From the NCBI GenBank assembly GCA_002448445.1, contig DJYC01000080.1, positions 1 through 64,000 of the forward strand: a stretch of 64,000 nt of DNA, given 5' to 3'. The DNA comes from Treponema sp. UBA6988 (GTDB taxonomy: Bacteria; Spirochaetota; Spirochaetia; Treponematales; Treponemataceae). Within the stretch, counting starts at the first letter, position 1. Every line of letters starts with the position of its first letter. A program made the translations under genes and the position numbers. Positions 43,041 through 53,044 of this stretch are shown here, piece after piece. Below the pieces are notes generated by a model, which saw only the letters and a program-made list of their open reading frames with translations, did no database searches and had not been told where the DNA came from.

Positions 43041-44384
43041 ATGCAAAATTCCTTTTACATTAGCCGTCAGGAAGAAACGGAGTCAAATGCGCGTTCTTAT
43101 CCGCGCAAGTTTCCATTCGCTCTTGCCAAAGCGCAGGGCTCTTGGGTTGAAGATGTGGAAGGCAACCGCTACCTTGATTTTTTGTGCGGTGCGGGTACCC
43201 TTGCTTTAGGACACAATGATGCGGAAGTGAATGCTGCTATGGTTGAGCTTATAACTTCCAACGCACCTCTGCATACCCTTGACTTGACAACTCCAACAAA
43301 AGATAAATTCGTTGAGACTCTTCAGAATCTTTTGCCAGGCCAGCTTAAAAACAATGCAAAGATTCAGTTTTGCAGCCCGGCCGGAAGCGATGCAGTTGAT
43401 GCCGCAATAAAGCTTTGCAAAACTGCAACCGGACGCGGTACAATTGCTGCTTTTAGCGGCGGCTACCACGGCATGGGTCACGGTGCTTTGTCCGTAACGG
43501 GAAACCTTGGTGCAAAGGGCAAGATTCAGAACCTTATGGGCGGAGTTCAGTTCTTCCCCTATCCATATTCATACAGGTGTCCTTTTGGCTTGGGCGGAGA
43601 TGCCGGTACAAAGGCTGCATGTGCTTATTTTGAGCGCTTGCTTAAAGACCCCGAAAGCGGAGTTCCTCTTCCTGCGGCCGTAATCATAGAGCCAATTCAG
43701 GGTGAGGGCGGTGTAATTCCAGCTCCTGTTGAATTTTTGCAGACCGTGCGCCGTGTAACAAAAGAGCTTGGCATTCCCATGATTGCAGATGAAATTCAGT
43801 GCGGTATGGGAAGGAGCGGAAAACTTTTTGCTTTTGAATGGGCAGACATTGTTCCCGATGTTATTCTTATAAGCAAGGCTATTGGCGGAAGTCAGCCACT
43901 TTCCCTTGTTGTTTATAACAAAGACTTGGACAAATGGCAGCCGGGAGCACACGCTGGAACTTTCCGCGGCAACCAGCTTGCAATGAAGGCAGGGACCGTT
44001 ACCCTTAACAGAATCAGCAAGACCGAATTCCTTGCAGACGTAAAGCGCAAGGGTGACTATCTCTTTTCTAAACTGGAAGAATTAAAACAGCAGGTTAGCA
44101 TAATCGGTGATGTTCGCGGCAAAGGCCTTATGCTTGGCATAGAAATTGTTGATCCCCACGGTAAAAAGGACGGTCTTGGTGCCTTGCCTGCTTCCGGGGA
44201 GATTTGTGCACAGGTTCAGAGGGAATGTTTTGCAAACCGCCTTATTATGGAAAAAGGCGGCAGGAATGGTGCCGTAATGCGCTGCCTCTGTGCCCTTAAC
44301 GTAAGCGATGAAGACCTGGACAAAATGATTTCTATTTTTAGTGCGGCTGTTAAGAAAATTGATGCCCAGGTAAAGAAAAACTAA
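43041..44384 (+). CDS. dat: Diaminobutyrate-2-oxoglutarate aminotransferase-like class III enzyme
   Basis: 447 residues from the ATG at 43041; a TTG at 43017 is a weaker start. It shows the class III fold: FLCGAGTLALGHNDAEV, FCSPAGSDAVDAAIKLCKTA, the aspartate of IADEIQCGMGRSG and the PLP lysine K279 in LISKAIGGSQPLSLV. The N-terminal text RSYPRKFPFALAKAQG and the decarboxylase next door fit L-2,4-diaminobutyrate aminotransferase, which makes diaminobutyrate from aspartate semialdehyde and an amino donor. The substrate is inferred from this pairing. Confidence 0.85.
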   Translation: MQNSFYISRQEETESNARSYPRKFPFALAKAQGSWVEDVEGNRYLDFLCGAGTLALGHNDAEVNAAMVELITSNAPLHTLDLTTPTKDKFVETLQNLLPGQLKNNAKIQFCSPAGSDAVDAAIKLCKTATGRGTIAAFSGGYHGMGHGALSVTGNLGAKGKIQNLMGGVQFFPYPYSYRCPFGLGGDAGTKAACAYFERLLKDPESGVPLPAAVIIEPIQGEGGVIPAPVEFLQTVRRVTKELGIPMIADEIQCGMGRSGKLFAFEWADIVPDVILISKAIGGSQPLSLVVYNKDLDKWQPGAHAGTFRGNQLAMKAGTVTLNRISKTEFLADVKRKGDYLFSKLEELKQQVSIIGDVRGKGLMLGIEIVDPHGKKDGLGALPASGEICAQVQRECFANRLIMEKGGRNGAVMRCLCALNVSDEDLDKMISIFSAAVKKIDAQVKKN

Positions 44385-44420
44385 TTCAAGGCTAGCATTA
44401 CTCTTTGTGCGGAGGAACTC

Positions 44421-45899
44421 ATGGGATGTTTGCTTTCCCCAGAATCTTCGGATTTGGATTTATACAGGGAGACTGTTTTAAAGACAGCTGATGCAATTAT
44501 CGCTTCCATAAAGGATGGAAAGGCCTATGCTGGTCCAGAACCCAGGGCATTGAACAAAATAATTTCGTCCTACGAGATTCTTCCTCAGCATGGAAGTGGC
44601 TTTGATTCTGTACTGGCAGACTTAAAGAAAGACGTGTTGCCCAATTTTTTGCGCACTTTTTCTACGGAGTACATGGCCCACCTGCACAGCGCAGCCCTTC
44701 TTGAATCCATTGCCGCTGAACTGATAATTTCTTCCTTTAACCAGAGCATGGACAGCTGGGACCAGTCGCCTGTTGCAACCGAAGTTGAAGAAGCCGTTAC
44801 AAAATTCCTTGCCTCTCTTTATGGCCTTGCAGACGGAGCTTTTACAAGTGGCGGTTCACAGTCAAATTTGACCGGAATCCTTTTAGCCCGCGACTGGTAC
44901 TGCAAAAGCGTCCTGAATCATGATGTGCAGAAGTTGGGGCTTCCCCAAAGCTATTCAAAGCTAAGGCTTTACACAAACTCTGTCTCCCACTTTTCTATGG
45001 AAAAATCTTGCCATCTTTTGGGGCTGGGCTATAATTGCGTAGTAAAAGTTCCTGTTACAAAGAATCAGAAGATGGATTTGGACGAGCTTGAAAGGTTGAT
45101 CCAAAAAGACAAAAGCCAAGGAAATCTTCCTTTCTGCGTAGTTGCAACAATCGGAACAACGGACTTTGGTTCAATCGATGAAGTTGAAAAAATCAAGGAG
45201 ATAACGGACCGCTACAATATGTGGCTCCATGCCGATGCCTGCTACGGAAGCGCTTTGGTTCTTTCTTCTAAATACAAGGAGCGCATGGGAAATCTTGGAC
45301 TGTGCGATTCACTTTCCGTGGACTTCCACAAGATGTTCCTTTTGCCAATAAGCTGTTCCTGCATCCTGCTAAAAGATCCTTCAGATTTTACTCCGCTTGA
45401 ATACCATGCAGACTATCTTAACCGCGAAGAGGACGAGGCAGACGGCTTTACAAACCTTGTGGACAAGTCGCTCCAGACTACAAGACGTGCCGACGCTTTA
45501 AAAGTGTGGGTTTCCTTTAGGACAAGGGGAACTGACGGTTTTGAGACAATCATCAATACGCTTGTGGAAAATGCGGCCTACACTTACGAAAAACTGAACG
45601 ACGCATCATCCTGCAAGTCCGGTTTTTGCTTTGAAAGCGGCCCCAAGCCTCAGATTAGCTCTGTGGTGTTCAGGGTAAAAAAGCAGAACGGAAGCTTTAC
45701 TCCGCAAGAGGAAGACGAACTTAACAAAAAAATCCGCCGCCATCTTTTGCAGGACGAAGGAATTGTTATTGGGCAGACTGTTTACGATGAGCGCGTTTTC
45801 CTAAAATTTACGCTTTTAAATCCAAACGTAACGCATAAAAACTTGGACAGCATACTGGACACAATTTTAAAAAGCGCAAGCACTTATGGCCAACTTTAA
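44421..45899 (+). CDS. ddc: L-2,4-diaminobutyrate decarboxylase-like PLP enzyme
   Basis: A 492-residue group II decarboxylase. AHLHSAALLESIAAELI and FTSGGSQSNLTGILLAR form the substrate and PLP entry; D272 in LHADACYGSAL and K304 in VDFHKMFLLP bind the cofactor. The closest known type is the decarboxylase that turns L-2,4-diaminobutyrate into 1,3-diaminopropane. A GGAGGAAC ribosome site precedes the ATG, 36 bases after the aminotransferase. The end overlaps the MATE gene by 14 bases. The operon therefore predicts diaminopropane production and export. Confidence 0.87.
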   Translation: MGCLLSPESSDLDLYRETVLKTADAIIASIKDGKAYAGPEPRALNKIISSYEILPQHGSGFDSVLADLKKDVLPNFLRTFSTEYMAHLHSAALLESIAAELIISSFNQSMDSWDQSPVATEVEEAVTKFLASLYGLADGAFTSGGSQSNLTGILLARDWYCKSVLNHDVQKLGLPQSYSKLRLYTNSVSHFSMEKSCHLLGLGYNCVVKVPVTKNQKMDLDELERLIQKDKSQGNLPFCVVATIGTTDFGSIDEVEKIKEITDRYNMWLHADACYGSALVLSSKYKERMGNLGLCDSLSVDFHKMFLLPISCSCILLKDPSDFTPLEYHADYLNREEDEADGFTNLVDKSLQTTRRADALKVWVSFRTRGTDGFETIINTLVENAAYTYEKLNDASSCKSGFCFESGPKPQISSVVFRVKKQNGSFTPQEEDELNKKIRRHLLQDEGIVIGQTVYDERVFLKFTLLNPNVTHKNLDSILDTILKSASTYGQL

Positions 45900-47238
45900 C
45901 CTTGCCCTCCTTTTAAAGCAACAAAAGGAATTCACTTTTGCGCAAAAGATAAGCTATGTTTGGCAGCTTAGCCTTCCGGGAATCTTTGCGCAAATTTCTT
46001 CTATAATAATGCAGTACATCGATGCCGCAATGGTGGGCAGGCTTGGTTCAAATGCTCCGGCAGCAATCGGGCTTGTTGCGTCTTCCACATGGGTGCTGGG
46101 CGGCCTAACAAGTGCAATGTGTACAGGCTACACTGTTCAAGTGGCACACGCTGTTGGGGCTGGAAACAAGAACTTGACCAAGCATATTTTGTGCAGTTCA
46201 ATTTTTATAGGCCTTATTTTTTCTTTGGCACTGGCATTGCTTGGTCTTGCAATAAGTTTTCCGCTTCCTCTCTGGCTGGGTGCTTCCAAAGAGCTTTGTG
46301 GCGACGCTTCCTTTTACTTTTTGATTTTTGCCCTTTCAACACCGCTTTACATGCTTGTCTACCTGATGAGCGGAATGCTTCAGTGCAGCGGTAACATGAA
46401 GGTTCCCGGTTTTATGAATGTGCTGATGTGCATTCTGGACGTGGTCTTTAACGCACTTTTTATTTTTGGAATGAATCTTGGCGTAAAGGGAGCGGCTTTG
46501 GGTTCTGCTGCTTCTGCTTTGGTAACGGCTGTCCTTATTTTTTATTTTACGCTTTACAAGTCAGATTACCTGAATCTTAGGGGCTTTAAGGACGGCAATG
46601 TTTTTGACCTGCCTCTCTGCAAAAGTGCCGTAAGAATTGCCATGCCTGTTGCGGTGGAAAAAGTTGCCTTTACCGGAGCACTTGTTGCCGTAACAAAAAT
46701 AATAGCTCCACTTGGGGCGGTTGCACTTGCTTCCAATTCCTTTGCGGTAACGGCGGAATCACTTTGCTACATGCCTGGTTACGGAATAGGGGAGGCTGCT
46801 ACCACTTTAACCGGGCAGGCTACTGGCGGCAAAAGAAAGGACTTGGTCAGAAGCTTTTCCTGGATGACGGTTTTGTTCGGAATGATTGTAATGGCTGTTA
46901 TGGGCGTAATAATGTACTTTATTTGTCCAGCGGTATTTTCTTTGCTTACCCCAATAAAAGAAGTGCAGGCTCTTTCTGCAAAGGTTTTGAGGGCAGAGCT
47001 TTTTGCAGAACCGCTTTACGGGGCATCCATAGTCTGTAGCGGTGCCTTGCGGGGTATGGGAGACACTCTTGTTCCCGGCATAATGAACCTCTTTAGCGTA
47101 TGGGTTGTCCGCCTAAGCCTTTCCTTCCTGCTAATATCCAACTTGGGTCTTACCGGCATTTGGATAGCAATGGCCGTAGAACTCTGCTTCCGTGGCCTCA
47201 TCTTCCTAACCCGCCTCTTGGTAATGACCAGAAAGTAG
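45886..47238 (+). CDS. MATE-family efflux transporter
   Basis: A 450-residue protein with about 12 membrane segments and the MATE text: SLPGIFAQISSIIMQYIDAAM near the start, VKGAALGSAASALVTAVL, and GYGIGEAATTLTGQATGG and GALRGMGDTLVPGIMN in the second half. MATE pumps use sodium or proton gradients to export drugs or metabolites. It starts inside the end of the decarboxylase gene with no ribosome site of its own, so its translation is coupled. The likely cargo is the diamine or a compound derived from it, but this is inference. Confidence 0.92.
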   Translation: MANFNLALLLKQQKEFTFAQKISYVWQLSLPGIFAQISSIIMQYIDAAMVGRLGSNAPAAIGLVASSTWVLGGLTSAMCTGYTVQVAHAVGAGNKNLTKHILCSSIFIGLIFSLALALLGLAISFPLPLWLGASKELCGDASFYFLIFALSTPLYMLVYLMSGMLQCSGNMKVPGFMNVLMCILDVVFNALFIFGMNLGVKGAALGSAASALVTAVLIFYFTLYKSDYLNLRGFKDGNVFDLPLCKSAVRIAMPVAVEKVAFTGALVAVTKIIAPLGAVALASNSFAVTAESLCYMPGYGIGEAATTLTGQATGGKRKDLVRSFSWMTVLFGMIVMAVMGVIMYFICPAVFSLLTPIKEVQALSAKVLRAELFAEPLYGASIVCSGALRGMGDTLVPGIMNLFSVWVVRLSLSFLLISNLGLTGIWIAMAVELCFRGLIFLTRLLVMTRK

Positions 47239-47262
47239 GTGAGTGGTAAATCACTTCTCCAC

Positions 47263-47290
47263 TCGACTAAATCCAAAATTTGATTATACT
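47263..47290 (+). promoter_or_regulatory. Promoter of the beta-propeller gene, six bases before its ATG
   Basis: TCGACT (47263-47268), 16 bases, TATACT (47285-47290), six bases before the ATG at 47297. There is no ribosome site. Confidence 0.5.
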
Positions 47291-47296
47291 TAATTC

Positions 47297-48352
47297 ATGC
47301 GTAAAAACATTTTCTTTTTGATTTTTAGTTTTACCCTTTTGCTGGCACAGGCACTTTTTTGCCAAGAAAAAAAGCCTTCAAAAGCCACACCCCAAATTTC
47401 TGTAGAAAAAATAGGAACTTACCCTTGCGGCCGCCAGCCCAAGCAGGTGCTTTTTTCTCCGGACGGAAAATTTATTGTCATGCCCCTTTTGGAAGACAAC
47501 GGATTTGATATTTTTAGCGTGGAAGAAAAAAAAGTTGTAAAAAGAATAAATCCCCCGAATGCAAAAAAAGAAGGTTTTGCCGAAGGACTTTTTATACCTG
47601 CAAAGAATGCCTTTTTTGTTTCGCAGATGACTACCGGAAACATTTATGAGTATTCATACCCCGGCTTTGAATTCCGCAGAACGGTTTATACCCATGGCAA
47701 CTGGTCAAAGTTCATTGCCTGGTGCCCGGAAAAAAATATGGTCGCTGTTTCCAACTGGATTTCCAACGACATTTCTCTTTTGGACTATGATTCAGGAAAG
47801 CTTCTGGGCAAGCTAAAGACTGGCGCTGCACCAAGGGGCATGGTCTTTTTGGACGGAGGAAAAAATCTTCTGAGTCTTTCCTTTGATTCTGGTGTTATAG
47901 AAAAATTTGAAGTTGATTCATTCAAAAGAATTGATTCAATAAAGATTCCCAAGGCATGCATGAGGCACGTGATTCTTTCTAAGGATTCAAAGTATGCCTT
48001 TATTAGCGACATGTACAACTGCAAGGTTTACAAGCTGGAGCTTGCGGCCTTTAAGATTGTGTCATCGGTAAAGATTTACATCAACCCCAACACCATAGAC
48101 ATGTTCACTTCCGGGGGACATTCCTTTATCTTTGCTTCAACCCGCGGCCCAAACAACCCAAAGGACTACACAAAGCGCAGCCCTTCAAACGGAAAGATTC
48201 ACATAATAGACGCAGATACAATGTCGATTGTAAAAACATTCTACGGCGGAAACCAGCCCACAGGCCTTGACGTAAGCCCAGACGGTTCGCTGCTTTGCTT
48301 TTCTAATTTTCAGGATGCAAACATAGAGCTATACAAAATAACCTGTGAGTAA
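47297..48352 (+). CDS. Exported YVTN/beta-propeller repeat protein
   Basis: A 351-residue protein with a signal peptide (core FLIFSFTLLLAQALF). Beta-propeller blades are evident: GRQPKQVLFSPDGKFIVMPL, GKLKTGAAPRGMVFLDGG, MRHVILSKDSKYAFISDM and GNQPTGLDVSPDGSLLCFSN, each with the P-D-G turn or a variant of it. Such proteins bind partners or ligands in the periplasm or at the surface; no enzyme motif was seen. It is in line with the following lipoprotein gene 29 bases away. The start lacks a ribosome site. Confidence 0.83.
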   Translation: MRKNIFFLIFSFTLLLAQALFCQEKKPSKATPQISVEKIGTYPCGRQPKQVLFSPDGKFIVMPLLEDNGFDIFSVEEKKVVKRINPPNAKKEGFAEGLFIPAKNAFFVSQMTTGNIYEYSYPGFEFRRTVYTHGNWSKFIAWCPEKNMVAVSNWISNDISLLDYDSGKLLGKLKTGAAPRGMVFLDGGKNLLSLSFDSGVIEKFEVDSFKRIDSIKIPKACMRHVILSKDSKYAFISDMYNCKVYKLELAAFKIVSSVKIYINPNTIDMFTSGGHSFIFASTRGPNNPKDYTKRSPSNGKIHIIDADTMSIVKTFYGGNQPTGLDVSPDGSLLCFSNFQDANIELYKITCE

Positions 48353-48381
48353 AAATAAGAGATAACGCAATGGAGAATATG

Positions 48382-49419
48382 ATGAAAAAGATAATGCCAA
48401 CAGCTGTACTTGCCACCATCTGCCTTTGTGCGGCCAGCCTTTTTTTTACTGGTTGTAAAAAAGACCAGTCGCTTAACGAGCGGAGCATGTATTTTTGGAA
48501 GAGCAGCTTAAAGCTAGACCAGGAAGAAAAGTCTTTTATAAAAAAGCACAATGTAAAAAAAATCTATGCCAAGTTCTTTGATGTTGTTGAATCAAACAGC
48601 GGCAAAATTGATGAATATGGGCTGTCACCAATTGCAACTCTCAAGTTTGAGGAAGAGCTTCCAAGCGGCGTGCAGATTGTTCCGGTTGTGTTCATAAGCG
48701 AAAGCTGTCTGGATGGCAACAGCAAATACTATTTTAAATTTGAATTGCCAAAGCTTCTTTCCTACCGCGTGCTCCAGATGTGCGAAACCCATGACATTCC
48801 GGTAAAAGAAGTGCAGATAGACTTTGACTGGACGGAAACAAACCGCGAAGACTATTACGAAATGCTTGAAGAATTGCGCAAAATCCTTGCGGAAAAAAAT
48901 TTGGCGCTTTCCGTTACGGTACGCCTCCACCAGCTAAGGATGGAAGAGCCGCCCTGTGACAGCGGGGTTCTGATGCTTTACAACACCGGCAACTTTAGGG
49001 ACATCAACTGCAAGAATTCAATTCTTTCCTATGAAGATGCAAGCCCTTATATTAAGAATCTTTCGTCTTACAAACTGCCGCTCAGGCTTGCTTTTCCAAA
49101 CTTCAGCTGGTACCTCTGCTTTAAGGGTAATGAATTTGCCGCCATTTCCTACAATGTGGACACCAGTGACAAAAAATCATTTAAGGACAAGGGGGACGGA
49201 AGTTTTTCCGTGCTGCAGGAAATCTATCTTAAAAACTGCTCGCTTACGGAAGGAGATACAGTCCGCTACGTAAAAGCTGATTTTGAAGAAATTTCAAAGG
49301 TTTTGGAAGAAATAAAGCAGGTGAACAAAGACCTTGCCAGCAACAACATTCTATTTGACTTGAACAGCCGTAACCTTAAGAACCTTGGGGGAAGTGAATA
49401 TGAAAAGATTTTTAACTAG
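48382..49419 (+). CDS. DUF3142-like lipoprotein
   Basis: 345 residues from the ATG at 48382, with GGAG seven bases upstream. The lipobox is FFTGC (C25). The domain begins YFWKSSLKLDQEEKSFIKKH and has KKIYAKFFDVV, then VQIDFDWTETNREDYYEML, which fit the DUF3142 family, predicted to form a TIM barrel like glycosidases. Activity is unknown. The end overlaps the next lipoprotein gene, so the two are translated together. Confidence 0.75.
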   Translation: MKKIMPTAVLATICLCAASLFFTGCKKDQSLNERSMYFWKSSLKLDQEEKSFIKKHNVKKIYAKFFDVVESNSGKIDEYGLSPIATLKFEEELPSGVQIVPVVFISESCLDGNSKYYFKFELPKLLSYRVLQMCETHDIPVKEVQIDFDWTETNREDYYEMLEELRKILAEKNLALSVTVRLHQLRMEEPPCDSGVLMLYNTGNFRDINCKNSILSYEDASPYIKNLSSYKLPLRLAFPNFSWYLCFKGNEFAAISYNVDTSDKKSFKDKGDGSFSVLQEIYLKNCSLTEGDTVRYVKADFEEISKVLEEIKQVNKDLASNNILFDLNSRNLKNLGGSEYEKIFN

Positions 49420-51520
49420 TGTTATTTTTGCAACGGCCATGGCATTTTCCTTTGCATGTGGCCCATATTGGATGACTCCTGTAGACTTAAAGTCCTTATA
49501 CAACGTAACCCCTAGTTGCAACAATAAAGTTAATTTCTATACCAGCGTATATTGGACAAACTATAACGAGATTGGTGCTACGGAAAGCGACCTTAACAAG
49601 CTGATTGCGGAAGGTTCCCAGGCAATAGAAACCAGCGTTAACCCGATTGCAAAGGCTTTGCGCCAGGGCGGGAACAAAGAAGACATCGAGTACTTTAAGA
49701 TTCTATGCGATTACTATGCCAAGGGCTGCGTAGACACCAAAAAGATGCAGGAATACGGTGACTGGTATTACCCCACAAAAGAGGAATACAAGAACTGGGG
49801 CGTGGTAAAGTCCAAGCTGCTAAAGAAAATAGAAGAGTATGACGGTGAAAGGCTTGCAGACCGCTATGCCTATACCGCAATGAAGATTTACTTTGACCAC
49901 ATGGATTTGGACGGCGCAAACAATTACATCAATACTCATAAAAAGGAAATGGAAAGCCTTAAAGAATCGCCTCTTTACGACATGTGCAGAAGCCTTTACG
50001 CAGGAATCCTTTACCGCACGGGTCTTGAGGCAAAAAAAGCGGCAGAAATCTATGCGGAAATAGGTGACATTGAAAGCCTTGAGTATATGGGGGCCTTTGG
50101 TGACGAGGTTTATGACCAATTGTATTTTATATGGGAAGACAACAAAAATTCCCCCTTGCTGCCATATCTTTTGGAAAGGGCTGTGGCGCGTCCTTCGTCT
50201 ACGGACAAGGCACTCTGCGACTTTGCAAATTCAGTGGCCAATGATGCCGACTGCAAAAACCAGCAGATGTGGAAGTGTGCCGCCGCTGCAATACATTCAA
50301 ATCCGCTTTCAAAAGCCTACGATGTGTCTGCCGCGTTAAAAGAGATTAAGGAAGCAAAAGACCTAAATGGAAATGCCCAGTCCAACCAGACAACCCGCGT
50401 GCTTACTTTCTACATCAAGAGCCTTACCCAGAAGGAATGGTCTAACGACTTTGCAAACTATGCCTTGGGTGAATACAACTGGATTGCTGGTCTTGGAGAA
50501 AAGGGCAACAATGCTCTTGCAACCATTACCCTGGAAGCTATAATTCCCCTTCTTGAGCGCTGCGGAAAAAAGAATGTGGCAGGCCTGCTTTCTATGCGCA
50601 TAAATCCCTACGAGCCATACTATGTTTTGGATTCCAAGCTGAATTTTTATTCCAACAGGTATGTGGAAATAATGGATGCGGATGCAACGGAGAAAATGTT
50701 CCAAAAACCATCTTCCCCGGACAAATTTGTTGAATGGGTTTATTCAAGCCTTGAATCTTCTATTGCGGAAAAGCAGACGGAAATTACAGAATACATAGGA
50801 ACAAAATATCTTCGCGAAGGAAATTTCTCCAAAGCGGAAGAGTTTTTGTCCAAGCTGGATGATTCTTTCTGCTACGAAAACCGCGTTTACACTGTTCCTA
50901 GATGGTTCAGGGAAGAAAACATAATCAACTCCTATAATAATTTGAATGAATGGACCGACAATGATTATTCTTCTGCCCTTACCGCTGAGCAAAAAAATAC
51001 TCTTGAAGAGTGGAGTAAGGTTAAGAACAAAAAGCTCCAGTATTGCAAGGACATCCAGACTCTCATAAAAGCATACGAGGCGGAAAATCTTTCTTCTTCC
51101 GACGGAAAATATGAGCTTGCCTATAGAATTGCCGTGCTTTTTGACCAGGCTTCACATTCAGGCTACTGCTGGTACCTGCGTCAGTATAGCCGTGGAAGCT
51201 GGAGATTGCCGCCGCCAGAAAAAGAAGCTAAATGGCAGGGTGAAGAGGGTGGCGACCTTAGCCTTTTTTACAGGAGACCCTTCTATTTTGAGAATGAGGC
51301 AAAGAAATACCTTGCTTTGGCATCAGAAAGCCCGGATCAGGAGCTAAGCTACAAGGCCAAGTATGCGCTTTTGTTCCTAAGCTATGACGACGGCGACAGC
51401 AAGAAGATTGCACCTGCGCTCAGGACTGAATTGTACGAGGCTCAGCAGCAGGGATTGCTTTCTGGTGAGATGGCCCGCTGCGATTTGCTTGCTGACTACA
51501 CGGCAAACAGCTGGTATTAG
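49400..51520 (+). CDS. Large lipoprotein of unknown function
   Basis: A 706-residue protein from the ATG at 49400, which has GGGGGA upstream and starts inside the end of the previous gene. The signal peptide ends in AFSFAC (C20) and is followed by GPYWMTPVDLKSLY. The rest is helical, with repeats resembling TPR helices (LAGILYRTGLEAKKAAEIYA-like text near 200, YLREGNFSKAEEFLSKLDD near 475). No enzyme motif is evident. Tight coupling to the DUF3142 lipoprotein suggests that the two form one envelope complex. Confidence 0.75.
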   Translation: MKRFLTSVIFATAMAFSFACGPYWMTPVDLKSLYNVTPSCNNKVNFYTSVYWTNYNEIGATESDLNKLIAEGSQAIETSVNPIAKALRQGGNKEDIEYFKILCDYYAKGCVDTKKMQEYGDWYYPTKEEYKNWGVVKSKLLKKIEEYDGERLADRYAYTAMKIYFDHMDLDGANNYINTHKKEMESLKESPLYDMCRSLYAGILYRTGLEAKKAAEIYAEIGDIESLEYMGAFGDEVYDQLYFIWEDNKNSPLLPYLLERAVARPSSTDKALCDFANSVANDADCKNQQMWKCAAAAIHSNPLSKAYDVSAALKEIKEAKDLNGNAQSNQTTRVLTFYIKSLTQKEWSNDFANYALGEYNWIAGLGEKGNNALATITLEAIIPLLERCGKKNVAGLLSMRINPYEPYYVLDSKLNFYSNRYVEIMDADATEKMFQKPSSPDKFVEWVYSSLESSIAEKQTEITEYIGTKYLREGNFSKAEEFLSKLDDSFCYENRVYTVPRWFREENIINSYNNLNEWTDNDYSSALTAEQKNTLEEWSKVKNKKLQYCKDIQTLIKAYEAENLSSSDGKYELAYRIAVLFDQASHSGYCWYLRQYSRGSWRLPPPEKEAKWQGEEGGDLSLFYRRPFYFENEAKKYLALASESPDQELSYKAKYALLFLSYDDGDSKKIAPALRTELYEAQQQGLLSGEMARCDLLADYTANSWY

Positions 51521-51622
51521 CCTTTAATTGTTGATTTTTGCCAATGCTCTCTTAAATTCAAATAAAATATTCCGATATATAGAAGGAACAGAGTAGTTTT
51601 TTTTGAAAAAATGGGGCATAAT

Positions 51623-53044
51623 ATGAGTATGGATGTAAATAACAGTGAAGATTTTGGCGCAAAATTCTTAGCCGCTCTCAAAGAAAAGGAAGCTTGGTTA
51701 AATTCAACGCTGCTTCCAAAAATTCATGATGATTATAGGCTTCACTTGACTTGTCTTAACAATTTGGTAGAGGCGCTTACAAAGAAATCCCTCATAACTC
51801 CAGACCCCTACCAGAAAGACAAGAAAATTACGCAAATTCAAAAACCGGAAGAGTCCTCTTTTACCGATAATGAACGCCCTGTTAAGCTTGGATTGCGTAT
51901 CTGTGACTACCAGAGCATGATTGACTATGTCTGCAATTACATGAAGTTCAACACCGACCAGCTGAATTTGGACAAGGTTCAGCGCCTTATGGATTTGAAC
52001 GGAACCTTCCAGTGGGCAAATTTGACTGCAAATTCCCCAAAAATGAACACCCAGGCATTGGCTGTTTGCATTGGAACCCTAAAGACAGGTGCCCAACAGC
52101 TGCAGATTGCAATGATTAACGATAGTGTTCACAAGACCATAGAGGCTATGGCAGAAATTTCCTCTGGACTTAGGCAGACGGCAGACTTTATTCGTGAACG
52201 CTACAAGGGTGAAGTTAGAAAGAATGTCATTGCAAGCGACAAATTTGATGTTTCCAAGAAGGTTAACCCAACAACTTATCTTTCTGAAATAAAGCGCCTT
52301 TTCCCTTCCGTTATGGAAAAGCGTCCATTCTCCAATGAATTGATAGAAGAAATCATTCAGGAGGATATAGGCGAAAATAAGGTTGCCATTCAGAAAAAGA
52401 CCCTGGATAAGCTTCGCATAGAAGAAACAAAGGTTGTTGCAAAAGAGACCGGCCCCAATACACATGAAGTTCTTATGGAAGCAATCCGTAACCTTGGCAC
52501 TACTTCCGAGCAGTACGAGCAGGTTCTGATGAAGATTGTTTCTAACAACAAGGTTCTTCAGGGCGGGCGCAATAGCTTGAAGGACAAGGTTATCCGCTTT
52601 ATCCGCAAGATTTTTGGCCTTCCTGAGCAGCAGATTGACTATTCAATCGTAACAACAGATGCCGCAACACACGCAAAGAAGCACGAAAGCTTGAATTATA
52701 CCGAATTTGTAAGCAACTTGGCAAAGCGCAACAAGTTCTACTCTGGTATTGCAGTCAAGAATTCAATAGCATACAATCAGATTTCTTCCCAGGACGAAAA
52801 GAAGGCTTTGGCATGGCTTAATAAGCAGATGACGGAAAACAGCCGTATTCAGGTTGTGCTTGCGGGGCTTGACGCTTTCTTTAAGTCTTCCGTATCCGTT
52901 TTGGACAGACCAAAAATCAAGGGAATTACGATGGAACTTACTTCTTTAAAGAACATACTCGTAAAAACCAACCAGTTGCGTGCGGAGTATGTTGCATATA
53001 TAGAAGAAAAGGAACAGATGAGGAAATTAGGAATTACTGAATGA
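51623..53044 (+). CDS. Conserved spirochaete-type protein of unknown function
   Basis: 473 residues from the ATG at 51623, with a GGGG upstream. The protein is soluble, charged and largely helical: WLNSTLLPKIHDDYRLHL, then IEAMAEISSGLRQTADFIRE and LKDKVIRFIRKIFGLP near 330. There is no signal peptide or membrane segment and no motif I recognise. It overlaps the start of the peptide-binding protein gene by four bases (ATGA), so the two are co-translated, though one appears cytoplasmic and the other exported. I have seen similar text only in treponemes but cannot verify that. Confidence 0.7.
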   Translation: MSMDVNNSEDFGAKFLAALKEKEAWLNSTLLPKIHDDYRLHLTCLNNLVEALTKKSLITPDPYQKDKKITQIQKPEESSFTDNERPVKLGLRICDYQSMIDYVCNYMKFNTDQLNLDKVQRLMDLNGTFQWANLTANSPKMNTQALAVCIGTLKTGAQQLQIAMINDSVHKTIEAMAEISSGLRQTADFIRERYKGEVRKNVIASDKFDVSKKVNPTTYLSEIKRLFPSVMEKRPFSNELIEEIIQEDIGENKVAIQKKTLDKLRIEETKVVAKETGPNTHEVLMEAIRNLGTTSEQYEQVLMKIVSNNKVLQGGRNSLKDKVIRFIRKIFGLPEQQIDYSIVTTDAATHAKKHESLNYTEFVSNLAKRNKFYSGIAVKNSIAYNQISSQDEKKALAWLNKQMTENSRIQVVLAGLDAFFKSSVSVLDRPKIKGITMELTSLKNILVKTNQLRAEYVAYIEEKEQMRKLGITE

